Source: CAZVCJ01 sp964625745 (GTDB lineage: Bacteria; Chloroflexota; Anaerolineae; VGOG01). From it: 9,472 nt of DNA. The notes beneath the pieces are model-generated. The model saw only the letters and a list, made by a program, of their open reading frames with translations. It was not told where the DNA came from and did no database searches. The DNA lies in NCBI GenBank assembly GCA_964625745.1, contig CAZVCJ010000150.1, forward strand, positions 1 through 9,472, in the 5' to 3' direction. This document shows positions 1-6,585 of this stretch, piece by piece. The translations under genes and the position numbers were made by a program. Every line of letters begins with the position of its first letter. Positions within the stretch are counted from its first letter, which is position 1.

Positions 1-73
1 TGAATGCAAGGGGGGCGGTAGTACGTGTATCAAACCCAAGTGCAAAACGCTATAAACCCAAGGAGGAATTAAA

Positions 74-1981
74 ATGGAACCGAAAGTAATAAGGATCGAG
101 ATCAAAGTGACCAAGACGATAGTGACTGTATTAGCGGGGCTGCTTCTGGTGGCACTGGCCTTGTTGGCTGTGACCTCGGCGGGGGCCCATCCTCCCCTGG
201 ACGGGCCTGGCGGCCAGGGAGAGGTGACCGTGGCCTCCACTGTGCCCACGATGATCAGCTATCAGGGTCAGTTGCTGGATAACGGCGGCAATCTCGTGCC
301 CAATGGGACCTACTCCATGACCTTCAAGCTTTACAATGTGGCGAGTGAGGGCACGGCATTATGGGAGGAGACTCATCCCAATGTGGAGGTCACCAGTGGC
401 CTCTTCAATGTCCAACTGGGAGGAGGTGGTAATCCACTCGACCCCTCAGATTTTACTGGTGCAACATATCTAGGGGTGGCGGTGGGCGGTGACCTAGAGA
501 TGACCCCAAGGCAGCAGATGGTCAGCGTGCCTTATGCTTTCCGAGCAGGAATTGCGGAACAGTGTGTCAATGCCGATAATGACTGGGACTATACTACTAA
601 TCCACCTCATATGTACTCTATTCCAACTGGCAACGTCGGCATCGGGACAAATACGCCAGAAGAAAAATTACACTTATCAGACGGGAATTTCCGGCTGGAC
701 ACAGGAGGCCGGCTACAGTTCGGGCATGTGGTTTTAGATCCTACTACGCACCAGAGTGAGAATACTGATCCAATATATTTTGAACGCGTTAATCCTGCTG
801 GTGATCAGTCGGGTCTTCGACTCCTCATTGGTGATAACTATCAGCATCCGCAGCCAGAACATACATGTGACTTCTTTGAGATCGGTGCCTCTGACTGGGA
901 TGCTGACCATGCTCTCAACTGGAATAGTCTCTTCTATATTAATAGCACCCCCGGCAACGTCGGCATCGGGACGACAAGTCCAACAGAGAAACTGGATGTC
1001 GTGGGAACTGCGCAGATGACAGGATTCAAAATGCCTACAGGTGCTTCCAATGGTCTTGTTTTGACCTCGGATGCCAGTGGTGTGGGAACTTGGCAAGCTG
1101 CTGCAGGCGGGTGTTGGGAGTGTCCTAATGCTCCTGGTAGTGGGCCAGTGTATACTCTCTTGGGCGACGTCGGCATTGGGACGACGGAACCGGAGGCGAA
1201 GTTGGATGTGCAGGGATTCAATGCTCGAATCAAAAGTCCTGGGCATGCAACGTTCACGATTCAGGCCGGAGGGGTTGGTAGTGCATACCTCGAACTAAAC
1301 CCTGTTTCTGATAGTAAAAGGTGGCAGATAATCGCACGTGAAGATCTAGATAGACTTCAATTCTGGCCAGGTGATATATATTTTACCCGAGGTGGCAACG
1401 TCGGCATCGGGACGACGACACCACAGAATAAGCTCGATGTAGAGGGCGCAGTAGCGATAGGGACAGACTACTCGGGGACAGCAACAGCACCAGCAGATGG
1501 GATGATAATAGAAGGCAACGTCGGCATCGGGACGACGAGTCCAGGCTACAAATTGCATGTCATTGGGAGTACTCGGTTGGAGAATCCGGGGGACAATCCT
1601 GGTCCTGACACTCTATATGCCTTTCAGCATAGTAGCGTAGGACGCGCTGGATATCTTGCAATACTTAATGCCGCTAATCCTGCCACCGCGCTAACAGTTC
1701 AAACCCAGGGTACAGGTTTTGCATTACAGGCTATGGGAAACATCGAAGCGGCCAACTCGGGTAGGGAGTCCGTTGCTGCTGGCGCTTCTCAATTGGCTGT
1801 GACTTTCCCCGTACCCTTCCCGAACACGATCCCGCCTGAGCGGATCATCGCCCTCATCACACCTGAATGGGATACCACGGCCTGGCTCTTTATCGTGACG
1901 AATACCGGATTTACGGTCAAGTTTGGAACGCCCCCATCCACAGCATCCTTTATTCGCTGGTTTGCTGTGGCAAGCCCATAG
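74..1981 (+). CDS. Secreted fibre-like repeat protein (NVGIGT repeats, H-type-lectin-like C-terminus)
   Basis: Predicted exported or surface protein of 635 residues; its exact role is unknown. The start is supported by AGGAGG at 61-66, seven bases before the ATG. Residues 1-38 have a basic head and a long hydrophobic core (about 17-33), so this is a signal peptide or membrane anchor. Residues 57-160 (ISYQGQLLDNGG, YSMTFKLYN, LFNVQLG, VPYAFRA) match a domain I recognise at the front of many bacterial surface and fibre-like proteins. Five G(N/D)VGIGT motifs, four of them closely followed by a K-L-(D/H)-V/L segment, start near residues 186, 294, 364, 441 and 481. They resemble the beta-rich repeats of phage tail fibres and endosialidase-chaperone proteins. 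The last 75 residues (AVTFPVPFPN, ITPEWDTTAW, GFTVKFGT) look like a small beta-sandwich of the H-type-lectin kind. The usual endosialidase-chaperone C-terminus is absent from the frame, but a remnant of such a tail may lie just downstream. Adhesion or ligand binding is an inference. Confidence 0.85.
   Translation: MEPKVIRIEIKVTKTIVTVLAGLLLVALALLAVTSAGAHPPLDGPGGQGEVTVASTVPTMISYQGQLLDNGGNLVPNGTYSMTFKLYNVASEGTALWEETHPNVEVTSGLFNVQLGGGGNPLDPSDFTGATYLGVAVGGDLEMTPRQQMVSVPYAFRAGIAEQCVNADNDWDYTTNPPHMYSIPTGNVGIGTNTPEEKLHLSDGNFRLDTGGRLQFGHVVLDPTTHQSENTDPIYFERVNPAGDQSGLRLLIGDNYQHPQPEHTCDFFEIGASDWDADHALNWNSLFYINSTPGNVGIGTTSPTEKLDVVGTAQMTGFKMPTGASNGLVLTSDASGVGTWQAAAGGCWECPNAPGSGPVYTLLGDVGIGTTEPEAKLDVQGFNARIKSPGHATFTIQAGGVGSAYLELNPVSDSKRWQIIAREDLDRLQFWPGDIYFTRGGNVGIGTTTPQNKLDVEGAVAIGTDYSGTATAPADGMIIEGNVGIGTTSPGYKLHVIGSTRLENPGDNPGPDTLYAFQHSSVGRAGYLAILNAANPATALTVQTQGTGFALQAMGNIEAANSGRESVAAGASQLAVTFPVPFPNTIPPERIIALITPEWDTTAWLFIVTNTGFTVKFGTPPSTASFIRWFAVASP
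629..1533 (+). repeat. Five dispersed near-identical 20-base linkers inside the fibre-like gene
   Basis: GGCAACGTCGGCATCGGGAC occurs at 629-648, 953-972, 1394-1413 and 1514-1533. A copy with two changes (GGCGACG, ATTGGG) lies at 1163-1182. Spacings of 324, 210, 231 and 120 bases are all multiples of three, so the repeats keep one frame and encode GNVGIGT. Third codon positions are conserved too, whereas the stretches between repeats are unrelated to each other and visibly richer in A+T. Confidence 0.9.
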
Positions 1982-1985
1982 CTAG

Positions 1986-2072
1986 AACGGTCAGTTTGAC
2001 TACATAGTCCAAGGGGTGCGGAAGGGTTATGAGGACCATCAGGCGATCCAGGAGAAAGAGGCAAGGAGGTAG
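1986..2072 (+). pseudogene. Remnant C-terminus of a fibre-type protein, out of frame
   Basis: Just after the stop of the fibre-like gene, in a different frame, 28 codons read NGQFDYIVQGVRKGYEDHQ and then AIQEKEARR before TAG at 2070-2072. A stop (TAG 1983-1985) precedes it and there is no start codon, so it cannot be translated alone. From memory, FDY(V/I)VxGVRKGYED is a common ending of Chloroflexota proteins with NVGIGT repeats and an endosialidase-chaperone-like tail. I infer that it is the old C-terminus of this locus, left behind when the current C-terminal domain was swapped in. Chance similarity remains possible because it is short. Confidence 0.5.
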
Positions 2073-2149
2073 CAGGTCTCGGCAAGGCCTTACAGCCTTT
2101 TGAGAACAGGGGTAAGCCCTGTCCTGGTCACCTTGCAGTAGGAGGTTAA

Positions 2150-2659
2150 ATGAATAAAAGAAAAGCGCTCAGGCTAGTCATAGGTTTCCTCTGCTGTTTC
2201 CTCCTGGGGGGCATGGCTCTGGCGATGTCCTCGGACAACTACCGCATTGATTGGGATGTCATCGCTGGTGGGGGTGGACCGGCAAGCTCGGCCAGCCACA
2301 CCATGAGAAGCACCGTCGGCCAAGCGGTCGTGGGAGCCATGGGCAGCACGAATTACCGCCTGGGGGCAGGATACTGGTACGGGATGGTGAAGGCCGCCAC
2401 ACCCACAACACCAACGGCCACACCGACCAGCACGGCGACGCCCACTAGCATGGCCACGCCTACGGCGACACCGACGGGCACATTAACCGTTACAGCCACG
2501 CCGACCAGCACAGCTACCCCTACGGCAACGCCAACAGCGACACCAACTGGCACTGCAACGCCCACTAGCACAGCCACACCTACGGCGACACCGACGGGCA
2601 CGGTCACGCCTCCGGCTCACCTAAGCTACCTGCCCATCATTCTGAAGAACTATCCGTGA
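2150..2659 (+). CDS. Secreted protein with Thr/Pro-rich linker and YLPIILKNYP tail
   Basis: Small predicted exported protein of 169 residues with no known function. AGGAGG at 2140-2145, four bases before the ATG, supports the start. Residues 1-26 form a signal peptide with a basic head (MNKRK), a hydrophobic core and likely cleavage near ALAM. Residues 28-76 (NYRIDWDVIAGGGGPAS, MRSTVGQAVVG, STNYRLGAGYW) form a compact repeat-like domain that I recall from many secreted Chloroflexota proteins. Residues 84-155 are almost only T, P, A and S (TATPTS, ATPTGT), probably an extended and possibly glycosylated spacer. The final residues YLPIILKNYP resemble a tail (xYLPLVLRxx) seen on many Chloroflexota exported proteins; a sorting or anchoring role is only inference. 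The gene lies 168 bases after the fibre-like gene and is followed by a strong terminator, so the two may be cotranscribed. Confidence 0.8.
   Translation: MNKRKALRLVIGFLCCFLLGGMALAMSSDNYRIDWDVIAGGGGPASSASHTMRSTVGQAVVGAMGSTNYRLGAGYWYGMVKAATPTTPTATPTSTATPTSMATPTATPTGTLTVTATPTSTATPTATPTATPTGTATPTSTATPTATPTGTVTPPAHLSYLPIILKNYP
2438..2601 (+). repeat. Degenerate 60-base tandem repeats encoding the Thr/Pro linker
   Basis: The linker is built from a unit of about 60 bases (20 residues, roughly TPTSTATPTATPTGT plus a variable end) starting at 2438, 2498 and 2558. The 44-base blocks beginning at 2438 and 2558 differ at only a few sites, and the middle copy is more diverged. This is consistent with growth by slippage or unequal exchange. 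The antisense of this region is open (Gly-Val-Ala-Val) only because of the repeat. Confidence 0.75.
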
Positions 2660-2694
2660 ACTCTGAAGGGATAGGTCTTGGACAGCGAAACAAG

Positions 2695-2726
2695 GCCACT
2701 TGCGCAGTTAGCGCAGGTGGCTTTTT
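2695..2726 (+). terminator. Intrinsic terminator after the Thr/Pro-linker gene
   Basis: An 11-bp stem GCCACTTGCGC / GCGCAGGTGGC (one G-T pair) with loop AGTTA is followed by TTTTTGTATTT. It lies 36 bases after the TGA of the upstream gene and ends that transcription unit. Because the hairpin sits immediately before GTG 2733, that codon is an unlikely start for the helicase gene. Confidence 0.85.
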
Positions 2727-2852
2727 GTATTTGTGGCAGCCCTTTTTCAAGCAACTCTTAACCCATCGCAGCAAGGCTCGCCATCCCCAGGCTTCCCTTT
2801 TTCCCCCACTTCTGGTATCATAGAGCCAGATTTTCGTAGTGGAGATAGTCCT

Positions 2853-5129
2853 GTGTTGGAAACACTGGAAGGCACTATCGAGCGCATCACCTTCTATAGC
2901 GAAGAGGACGGCTACACCGTGGCTCGCTTTCAGCCGGAGGGGCGAAGCGACCTGGTCACGGTAGTGGGCAACCTGATGAGCGTGAACGTGGGTGAGAGCT
3001 TGCGCCTGGAGGGTTTTTGGACCAGCCATCCCAAGCACGGCCGCCAGTTCAAGGTGATGAACTACCAGACGGTGCTCCCAGCCACGGTGGAGGGCATCCG
3101 CAAGTACCTGGGCTCAGGGCTGATCAAGGGCATCGGCCCGGTCACGGCCAGGTGCATCGTCAAGCACTTTGGGCTGGATACGCTGGAAATCATCGAGCAC
3201 CACCCCCGCCGCCTGCGCGAGGTGCTGGGGGTGGGCAAGAAACGGGTGGAGATGGTCACCCAGGCCTGGGAGGAACAGCGGAGCATCAAGGAGGTGATGC
3301 TCTTCCTCCAGAGCCACGACGTGAGCACTTCCCTGGCGGTCAAAATCTACAAGCACTACGGCGATGCGGCCCTGGAAGTGGTGCGAGAGGACCCCTACCG
3401 CCTGGCCCGCGACATCTACGGCATCGGCTTCCTCACCGCCGACAAGATCGCCCGCAAAATGGGGCTGCCCACCGATTCTCCGCAGCGGGTGGCCGCCGGC
3501 ATCGCCTACGTGCTGAGCCAATTGGCCGACGAGGGCAACGTCTACGCCCCGCAGGGGAGGTTGATCAAGGAGGCCACCGAGATCCTGGACGTGCCCTCGG
3601 ATCTGGTCGAGACGGGGGTGGTACGGTTGGAAGCGGAGGAGCAAGTCCACCGCGAGGAGATAACCTACACCATCCAGGATCAGCCAGGGATGGCTATCAG
3701 AGAGGAGAAAGCCGTTTACCTGCTGCCCTTCTACTACGGCGAGGTGGGGGTAGCCAACCGCCTGCGGACCCTCATCAACGTGGCGCGCAGCCGGCTGGCC
3801 TTCTATCAGACGGCCAACTGGGAGCGGGTATTCGCACATCTGGCGGAGCGGACGAGTCAACCTCTAAACGCCGGCCAGCAAGAGGCCGTGCGAACGGCTC
3901 TCACTAACAAGGTGACGGTGCTCACCGGCGGCCCCGGCACGGGCAAGACCACCACGGTGCGAACCATCATCCAGTTGCTGGAGGCCAGGAGCCGATCCTA
4001 CGTTTTGACTTCCCCCACTGGTCGGGCCGCCAAGCGGCTGAGCGAAGCCACCGGCCGCGAGGCCAAAACCGTGCATCGCCTGCTCGAGTTCTCGCCTCAG
4101 AAGGGTTTCCAGCGCAACGAGGACCACCCGCTGGAGGCGGACATGGTCATCGTGGACGAAGCCTCCATGCTCGACCTCCTCCTCACCAACCACCTGCTCA
4201 AGGCTGTCGACCCCGCCAGCCACCTGCTGCTGGTGGGGGACGTGGATCAGTTACCCAGCGTGGGAGCGGGCAACGTGCTCAAGGACATCATCGCCTCGGG
4301 GATTGAAACTTCCCCCCCCAAGCGGTGTCCTGAGCTTGTCGAAGGGTTGGGGGAGATTGAGGGAGGGCGTCGCCAGGCAGCGGTGGTCAGGCTGGAGGAG
4401 ATCTTCCGCCAGGCCGAAGGCAGCCTGATCGTGGCCAACGCCCATCGCGTTAATCGTGGCCTTATGCCCCTGTTCGCCAAGGGTGCCACCGACTTCTTCC
4501 TCTTCTTCGTCGAGGAAGACCCCGAAACAGCCGCTGATCTGGTCGTTGATCTGGTGAAAACGCGCATCCCGCGCAAGTTCGGTTATCACCCTTTCGACGA
4601 CATCCAGGTGCTCTCGCCTATGTATCGGGGGGCGGTGGGGGTGTCGAACCTCAACGCCCGCCTGCAGGAGGCCCTCAATCCCCCCAGCCTGGCCAAAAAC
4701 GAGCGACGACTGGCGGGCCGCGTCTTTCGCCTGGGCGACAAGGTGATGCAGACGCGCAACAACTACGACAAAGAGGTCTACAACGGCGACATCGGCCGGG
4801 TGGTGCGCCTTGACTTGGAAAACCAGGTCATGGTGGTGCGCATAGACGACCGCCCTGTGTCCTACGACTTCAGCGATTTGGACGAGCTGGTCCATGCCTA
4901 CGCCGTGAGTGTCCACAAGAGCCAGGGCAGCGAGTACCCGGCGGTGGTCATGCCCGTCCTGACGCAGCACTACCTGATGCTGCAGCGCAACCTCCTGTAC
5001 ACGGGGATGACTCGGGCCGAGGAGTTGGTGGTGCTGGTGGGTACGAGGAAAGCCATCGCCATCGCCGTCCGCAACGACAAGATCGCCCATCGCCACACTG
5101 CCCTGGATGTGCGTCTTAGAGAGCCATAA
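2853..5129 (+). CDS. recD2: RecD2-type 5'-3' DNA helicase (exodeoxyribonuclease V alpha-like)
   Basis: ATP-driven 5'-3' DNA helicase of superfamily 1B, known in other bacteria as a stand-alone RecD-like enzyme in DNA repair and replication-fork maintenance. I chose GTG 2853 because GGAG (2841-2844) lies eight bases upstream and the product then begins with the family's usual (L)EGTIERITFY. The open frame runs back to GTG 2733, but that extension is proline/serine-rich and abuts the terminator. From this start the protein has 758 residues. After the N-terminal domain come helix-hairpin-helix-like segments (LIKGIGPVTA, LGVGKKRVE, YGIGFLTADKIA). Then come Walker A GPGTGKTT (Lys365), Walker B VIVDEAS (Asp435-Glu436), motif III GDVDQLPSVG (462-471), the SH3-like part with DKVMQTRNNY, VHKSQGSEYP (from 687) and the TGMTRA motif with Arg721. 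Residues about 484-509 are an atypical insertion between IIASG and VVRLEEIFRQ that contains a dispersed repeat. No recB or recC lies nearby, consistent with RecD2 rather than RecBCD. Confidence 0.95.
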   Translation: MLETLEGTIERITFYSEEDGYTVARFQPEGRSDLVTVVGNLMSVNVGESLRLEGFWTSHPKHGRQFKVMNYQTVLPATVEGIRKYLGSGLIKGIGPVTARCIVKHFGLDTLEIIEHHPRRLREVLGVGKKRVEMVTQAWEEQRSIKEVMLFLQSHDVSTSLAVKIYKHYGDAALEVVREDPYRLARDIYGIGFLTADKIARKMGLPTDSPQRVAAGIAYVLSQLADEGNVYAPQGRLIKEATEILDVPSDLVETGVVRLEAEEQVHREEITYTIQDQPGMAIREEKAVYLLPFYYGEVGVANRLRTLINVARSRLAFYQTANWERVFAHLAERTSQPLNAGQQEAVRTALTNKVTVLTGGPGTGKTTTVRTIIQLLEARSRSYVLTSPTGRAAKRLSEATGREAKTVHRLLEFSPQKGFQRNEDHPLEADMVIVDEASMLDLLLTNHLLKAVDPASHLLLVGDVDQLPSVGAGNVLKDIIASGIETSPPKRCPELVEGLGEIEGGRRQAAVVRLEEIFRQAEGSLIVANAHRVNRGLMPLFAKGATDFFLFFVEEDPETAADLVVDLVKTRIPRKFGYHPFDDIQVLSPMYRGAVGVSNLNARLQEALNPPSLAKNERRLAGRVFRLGDKVMQTRNNYDKEVYNGDIGRVVRLDLENQVMVVRIDDRPVSYDFSDLDELVHAYAVSVHKSQGSEYPAVVMPVLTQHYLMLQRNLLYTGMTRAEELVVLVGTRKAIAIAVRNDKIAHRHTALDVRLREP
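4302..4379 (+). repeat. In-frame insertion in recD2 carrying a dispersed CCTGAG...CGAAGGG repeat
   Basis: Twenty-six codons separate two segments that are normally close in RecD2 (IIASG and VVRLEEIFRQ). The core CCTGAGCTTGTCGAAGGG lies at 4329-4346 and translates as PELVEG; its antisense reads FDKLRT. The flanks form a further imperfect inverted pair, CTTCCCCCCCAA (4309-4321, one C more) against TTGGGGGAG (4347-4355), so the insert can fold into a longer hairpin. From memory, PELVEG and FDKLRT peptides are scattered through metagenomic proteins, as expected of a dispersed DNA repeat. The insertion keeps the frame and all helicase motifs. Confidence 0.75.
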
Positions 5130-5202
5130 AGCGCGGGGCTAAAGACCCATGCGCGTCAAGCCAAGACGGCAGCCTGCGGGAAAACAACTGCTTGCCAGCT
5201 CC

Positions 5203-5228
5203 GCCGTGGCATGAATTGCCACGGCTAC
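5203..5228 (-). repeat. REP-like hairpin, copy 1
   Basis: On the minus strand this reads GTA, then the 9-bp perfect stem GCCGTGGCA / TGCCACGGC around loop ATTCA. A GTAG at the foot of a stem-loop is the hallmark of REP sequences handled by RAYT (TnpA-REP) transposases in other bacteria. No such transposase gene is in the window. Confidence 0.65.
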
Positions 5229-5285
5229 GAAGCTGCCACCCTGTAAAACGGGGTTCTTGAGCCTGATTCATCAGGCGGGAGCTTT

Positions 5286-5311
5286 GTAGCACGGCCACTT
5301 CATGGCCGTGC
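5286..5311 (+). repeat. REP-like hairpin, copy 2 (inverted relative to copy 1)
   Basis: On the plus strand this reads GTA, then the 9-bp perfect stem GCACGGCCA / TGGCCGTGC around loop CTTCA. Length, GTAG foot and TTCA loop match copy 1, while the middle of the stem differs with pairing kept. The two feet face each other across 57 bases, giving a BIME-like inverted pair. Confidence 0.65.
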
Positions 5312-5382
5312 GGCCCCGGCAAGCACGATGTTACCCTTAACTTTACGCGCATGGGCTAAAGACCCCGCGCCAAACGAACGAA

Positions 5383-5423
5383 GCCCTACGGGCTAGATTC
5401 TAGCCCCCGAGGGGGGCTTTGTT
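5383..5423 (+). terminator. Terminator-like hairpins downstream of recD2
   Basis: AGCCCCC (5402-5408) pairs with GGGGGCT (5412-5418) over a three-base loop, and TTTGTT follows. Just upstream are competing hairpins, GCCC TAC GGGC (5383-5393) and GGGCTAG ATT CTAGCCC (5390-5406). This is a plausible end point for recD2 transcription, with a modest T-tract. Between here and the next terminator, GCACGG (5430-5435) and CCGTGC (5444-5449) form another hairpin with TTCA in its loop, possibly a decayed REP copy. Confidence 0.5.
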
Positions 5424-5463
5424 CTCTCAGCACGGTGGTTCAGCCGTGCGTGCCTCAAAACAG

Positions 5464-5497
5464 AAAGGTTCTGGCAAACCATCCGCCAGAACCTTTT
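5464..5497. terminator. Perfect 12-bp hairpin between convergent genes
   Basis: AAAGGTTCTGGC (5464-5475) pairs perfectly with GCCAGAACCTTT (5485-5496) around a nine-base loop, giving TTTT on the plus strand and TTTC on the minus strand. It lies 31 bases beyond the stop of the minus-strand GWI-repeat gene and downstream of recD2, so it can stop transcription from both sides. With the preceding entries it accounts for most of the 398-base gene-free stretch 5130-5527, in which I see no gene. Confidence 0.75.
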
Positions 5498-5527
5498 GCA
5501 TGGCAATCTATCTCAGGATATGGACTT

Positions 5528-6559
5528 CTAACCCCTGCGCCTCCTCGCCACCACAACCGTGAGAGCGGCGAACGAAGCCAGCCCCACCAGCGCCATCCGC
5601 GGCGTCTGCCCTGAGCCAAGTCGAAGGGCCAACAGCTCCAGCCTGTTCAACGGCACGACAATGCCGCCGACGGGAACTGGAGGTGGCTGCCCAGGGCCTC
5701 CTGGGTCAACGATTACCCCATTGCACTCTCCATCAGCGTCCCCCAGCCCGCCATCAGTGAGAGTGAGCGTGAGCACATTGTCTCCATCGTCGTCACCCAG
5801 CAATGATGTCACATCAATCCATGCACCGTCGTGACACTTCCAGTATTGAGTGCCTACCGGCACGGCTTCGGGCAGCGTGATGGTGATGACCACCGTTTCG
5901 CTGGCGCAGGGCGTCAAACCCGTGATACGGAAGGAGAAGAACCCGTGCCGGAAGTCGAGGTCTGGCTTACTCTCGGCAGGGCAGGTAAGTGTCCCCTGAG
6001 CTACCGCGGAAAGGTCTTCAATAACACCTTTGCCTGCGTCAAATACGGTGGGACCGGTTCCAGTTGCCGAGTGCAGGGCAGCGACATTGTACGCGGGGGC
6101 CGCGTTCTTGAAGTGTATCCAGCCGACGTTCTCCCCCCAGGCGTAGCCGTCGAAGCTGCCGGTGGCAGGGTCTATGGTAACGCCTCCGTCGCTGGGATTG
6201 AAGTTGATCCAGCCCACGTTGGTGCCCCAGGCATAGCCGGACAGATTGCCATTGGCATCCCTGTTGACGCCGTAGTTGTCCTTGGTGGTGTTGGCGTAGG
6301 TGTGGGTCCCGCCGCCGGTGTGGGTGCCCAACCTGATCCAGCCAATGTTCTCCCCCCAGGCGTAGCCTTCCAGGTGGTCGGAGTAGACCGTCACCCCGCC
6401 GTGGGTGGGGGCGAAGTTGATCCAACCCACGTTGGTCCCCCAGGCCCATTTGTTCGTCGAGTCAATATTGGTGGCCGCATAAGCCACTCCGACCAGACAC
6501 AATACGATCCCGGCAATCAACACGGGATATGTAATGTAGGCGATAACTTTTCTTAGCAT
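5528..6559 (-). CDS. Secreted GWI-repeat protein with choice-of-anchor-U-like domain and C-terminal membrane anchor
   Basis: Predicted cell-surface protein of 343 residues whose ligand or role is unknown. I start it at ATG 6557-6559, where the product begins MLRKVIAYITYP with a clear signal peptide (core about 11-27, cleavage near AYA) and GGGAG lies nine bases upstream. The open frame extends to 6664, but those 35 residues lack signal-peptide character. Four (Y)AWGxN(V/I)GWI motifs lie near 38-47, 66-75, 109-118 and 139-148, a repeat found in various bacterial surface proteins. Residues about 200-290 (FFSFRITGLTPCASETV, ITLPEAVPVG, YWKCHDGAWIDV, GDDDGDNVLTLTLTDGG, NGVIVDPGG) fit the choice-of-anchor-U type of domain, which usually precedes a sorting signal. 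After a proline linker, VGGIVVPLNRLELLA, a hydrophobic stretch and RRRR form the anchor. A dispersed repeat interrupts that stretch with LGSGQTPR. The gene converges on recD2. Confidence 0.85.
   Translation of the reverse strand: MLRKVIAYITYPVLIAGIVLCLVGVAYAATNIDSTNKWAWGTNVGWINFAPTHGGVTVYSDHLEGYAWGENIGWIRLGTHTGGGTHTYANTTKDNYGVNRDANGNLSGYAWGTNVGWINFNPSDGGVTIDPATGSFDGYAWGENVGWIHFKNAAPAYNVAALHSATGTGPTVFDAGKGVIEDLSAVAQGTLTCPAESKPDLDFRHGFFSFRITGLTPCASETVVITITLPEAVPVGTQYWKCHDGAWIDVTSLLGDDDGDNVLTLTLTDGGLGDADGECNGVIVDPGGPGQPPPVPVGGIVVPLNRLELLALRLGSGQTPRMALVGLASFAALTVVVARRRRG
5608..5629. repeat. Dispersed CCTGAG...CGAAGGG repeat inside the membrane anchor
   Basis: The core CCTGAGCCAAGTCGAAGGG lies here with outer inverted bases GCCCT / AGGGC. 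It is the same family as the copies in recD2 and at 7737-7757, differing mainly in the middle. On the coding strand it yields LRLGSGQ, a hydrophilic patch where a continuous apolar helix would be expected. Confidence 0.7.
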
Positions 6560-6585
6560 AGTTGGTTTCTCCCTAATCTTACAAG

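Larger units (their letters stand above)
5131..5370. repeat. 240-base compound element bounded by inverted hairpin arms
   Basis: The 26-base arms at 5131-5156 and 5345-5370 are inverted copies in their outer parts (GCGCGGGG / CCCCGCGC and CCCATGCGCGT / ACGCGCATGGG). The central CTAAAGA, however, keeps the same orientation in both. Each arm can also fold alone (GCGC, GGG, loop CTAAAGA, CCC, GCGC). Inside are a second inverted pair, GCTTGCC (about 5191-5197) and GGCAAGC (5319-5325), two REP-like hairpins, and GCCTGA TTCA TCAGGC at 5261-5276. The element starts one base after the recD2 stop. It encodes nothing convincing and resembles a small non-autonomous mobile or REP-cluster element. Confidence 0.65.

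Noticed and set aside
51..56. TATAAA as a -10 box for the fibre-like gene
   Set aside because: Transcription would begin inside or after the AGGAGG at 61-66, and no -35 is visible. The nearby duplicated AAACCCAAG (32-40, 54-62) may be chance.
2353..2607. Minus-strand open frame of Gly/Val/Ala repeats
   Set aside because: It is the antisense of the Thr/Pro linker repeats, which lack stops in several frames by composition.
2733..2852. Upstream GTG 2733 as start of recD2
   Set aside because: It abuts the terminator, has no ribosome site, and adds a non-homologous Pro/Ser-rich leader; GTG 2853 has GGAG at good spacing and the family's usual N-terminus.
4300..4320. GATTGAAAC followed by a C-run, reminiscent of the end of some CRISPR repeats
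   Set aside because: Single occurrence inside a coding gene with no spaced copies; chance.
3114..5096. Long open frames antisense to recD2 (3114-3860, 3864-4223, 4251-5096) and overlapping plus frame 3017-3907
   Set aside because: They mirror a G+C-rich, strongly coding gene with unmistakable helicase motifs; their products are low-complexity and have no credible starts.
5116..5352. Minus-strand 78-codon frame over the gene-free stretch
   Set aside because: It is made almost entirely of hairpin arms and REP-like repeats and overlaps the end of recD2; no ribosome site supports it.
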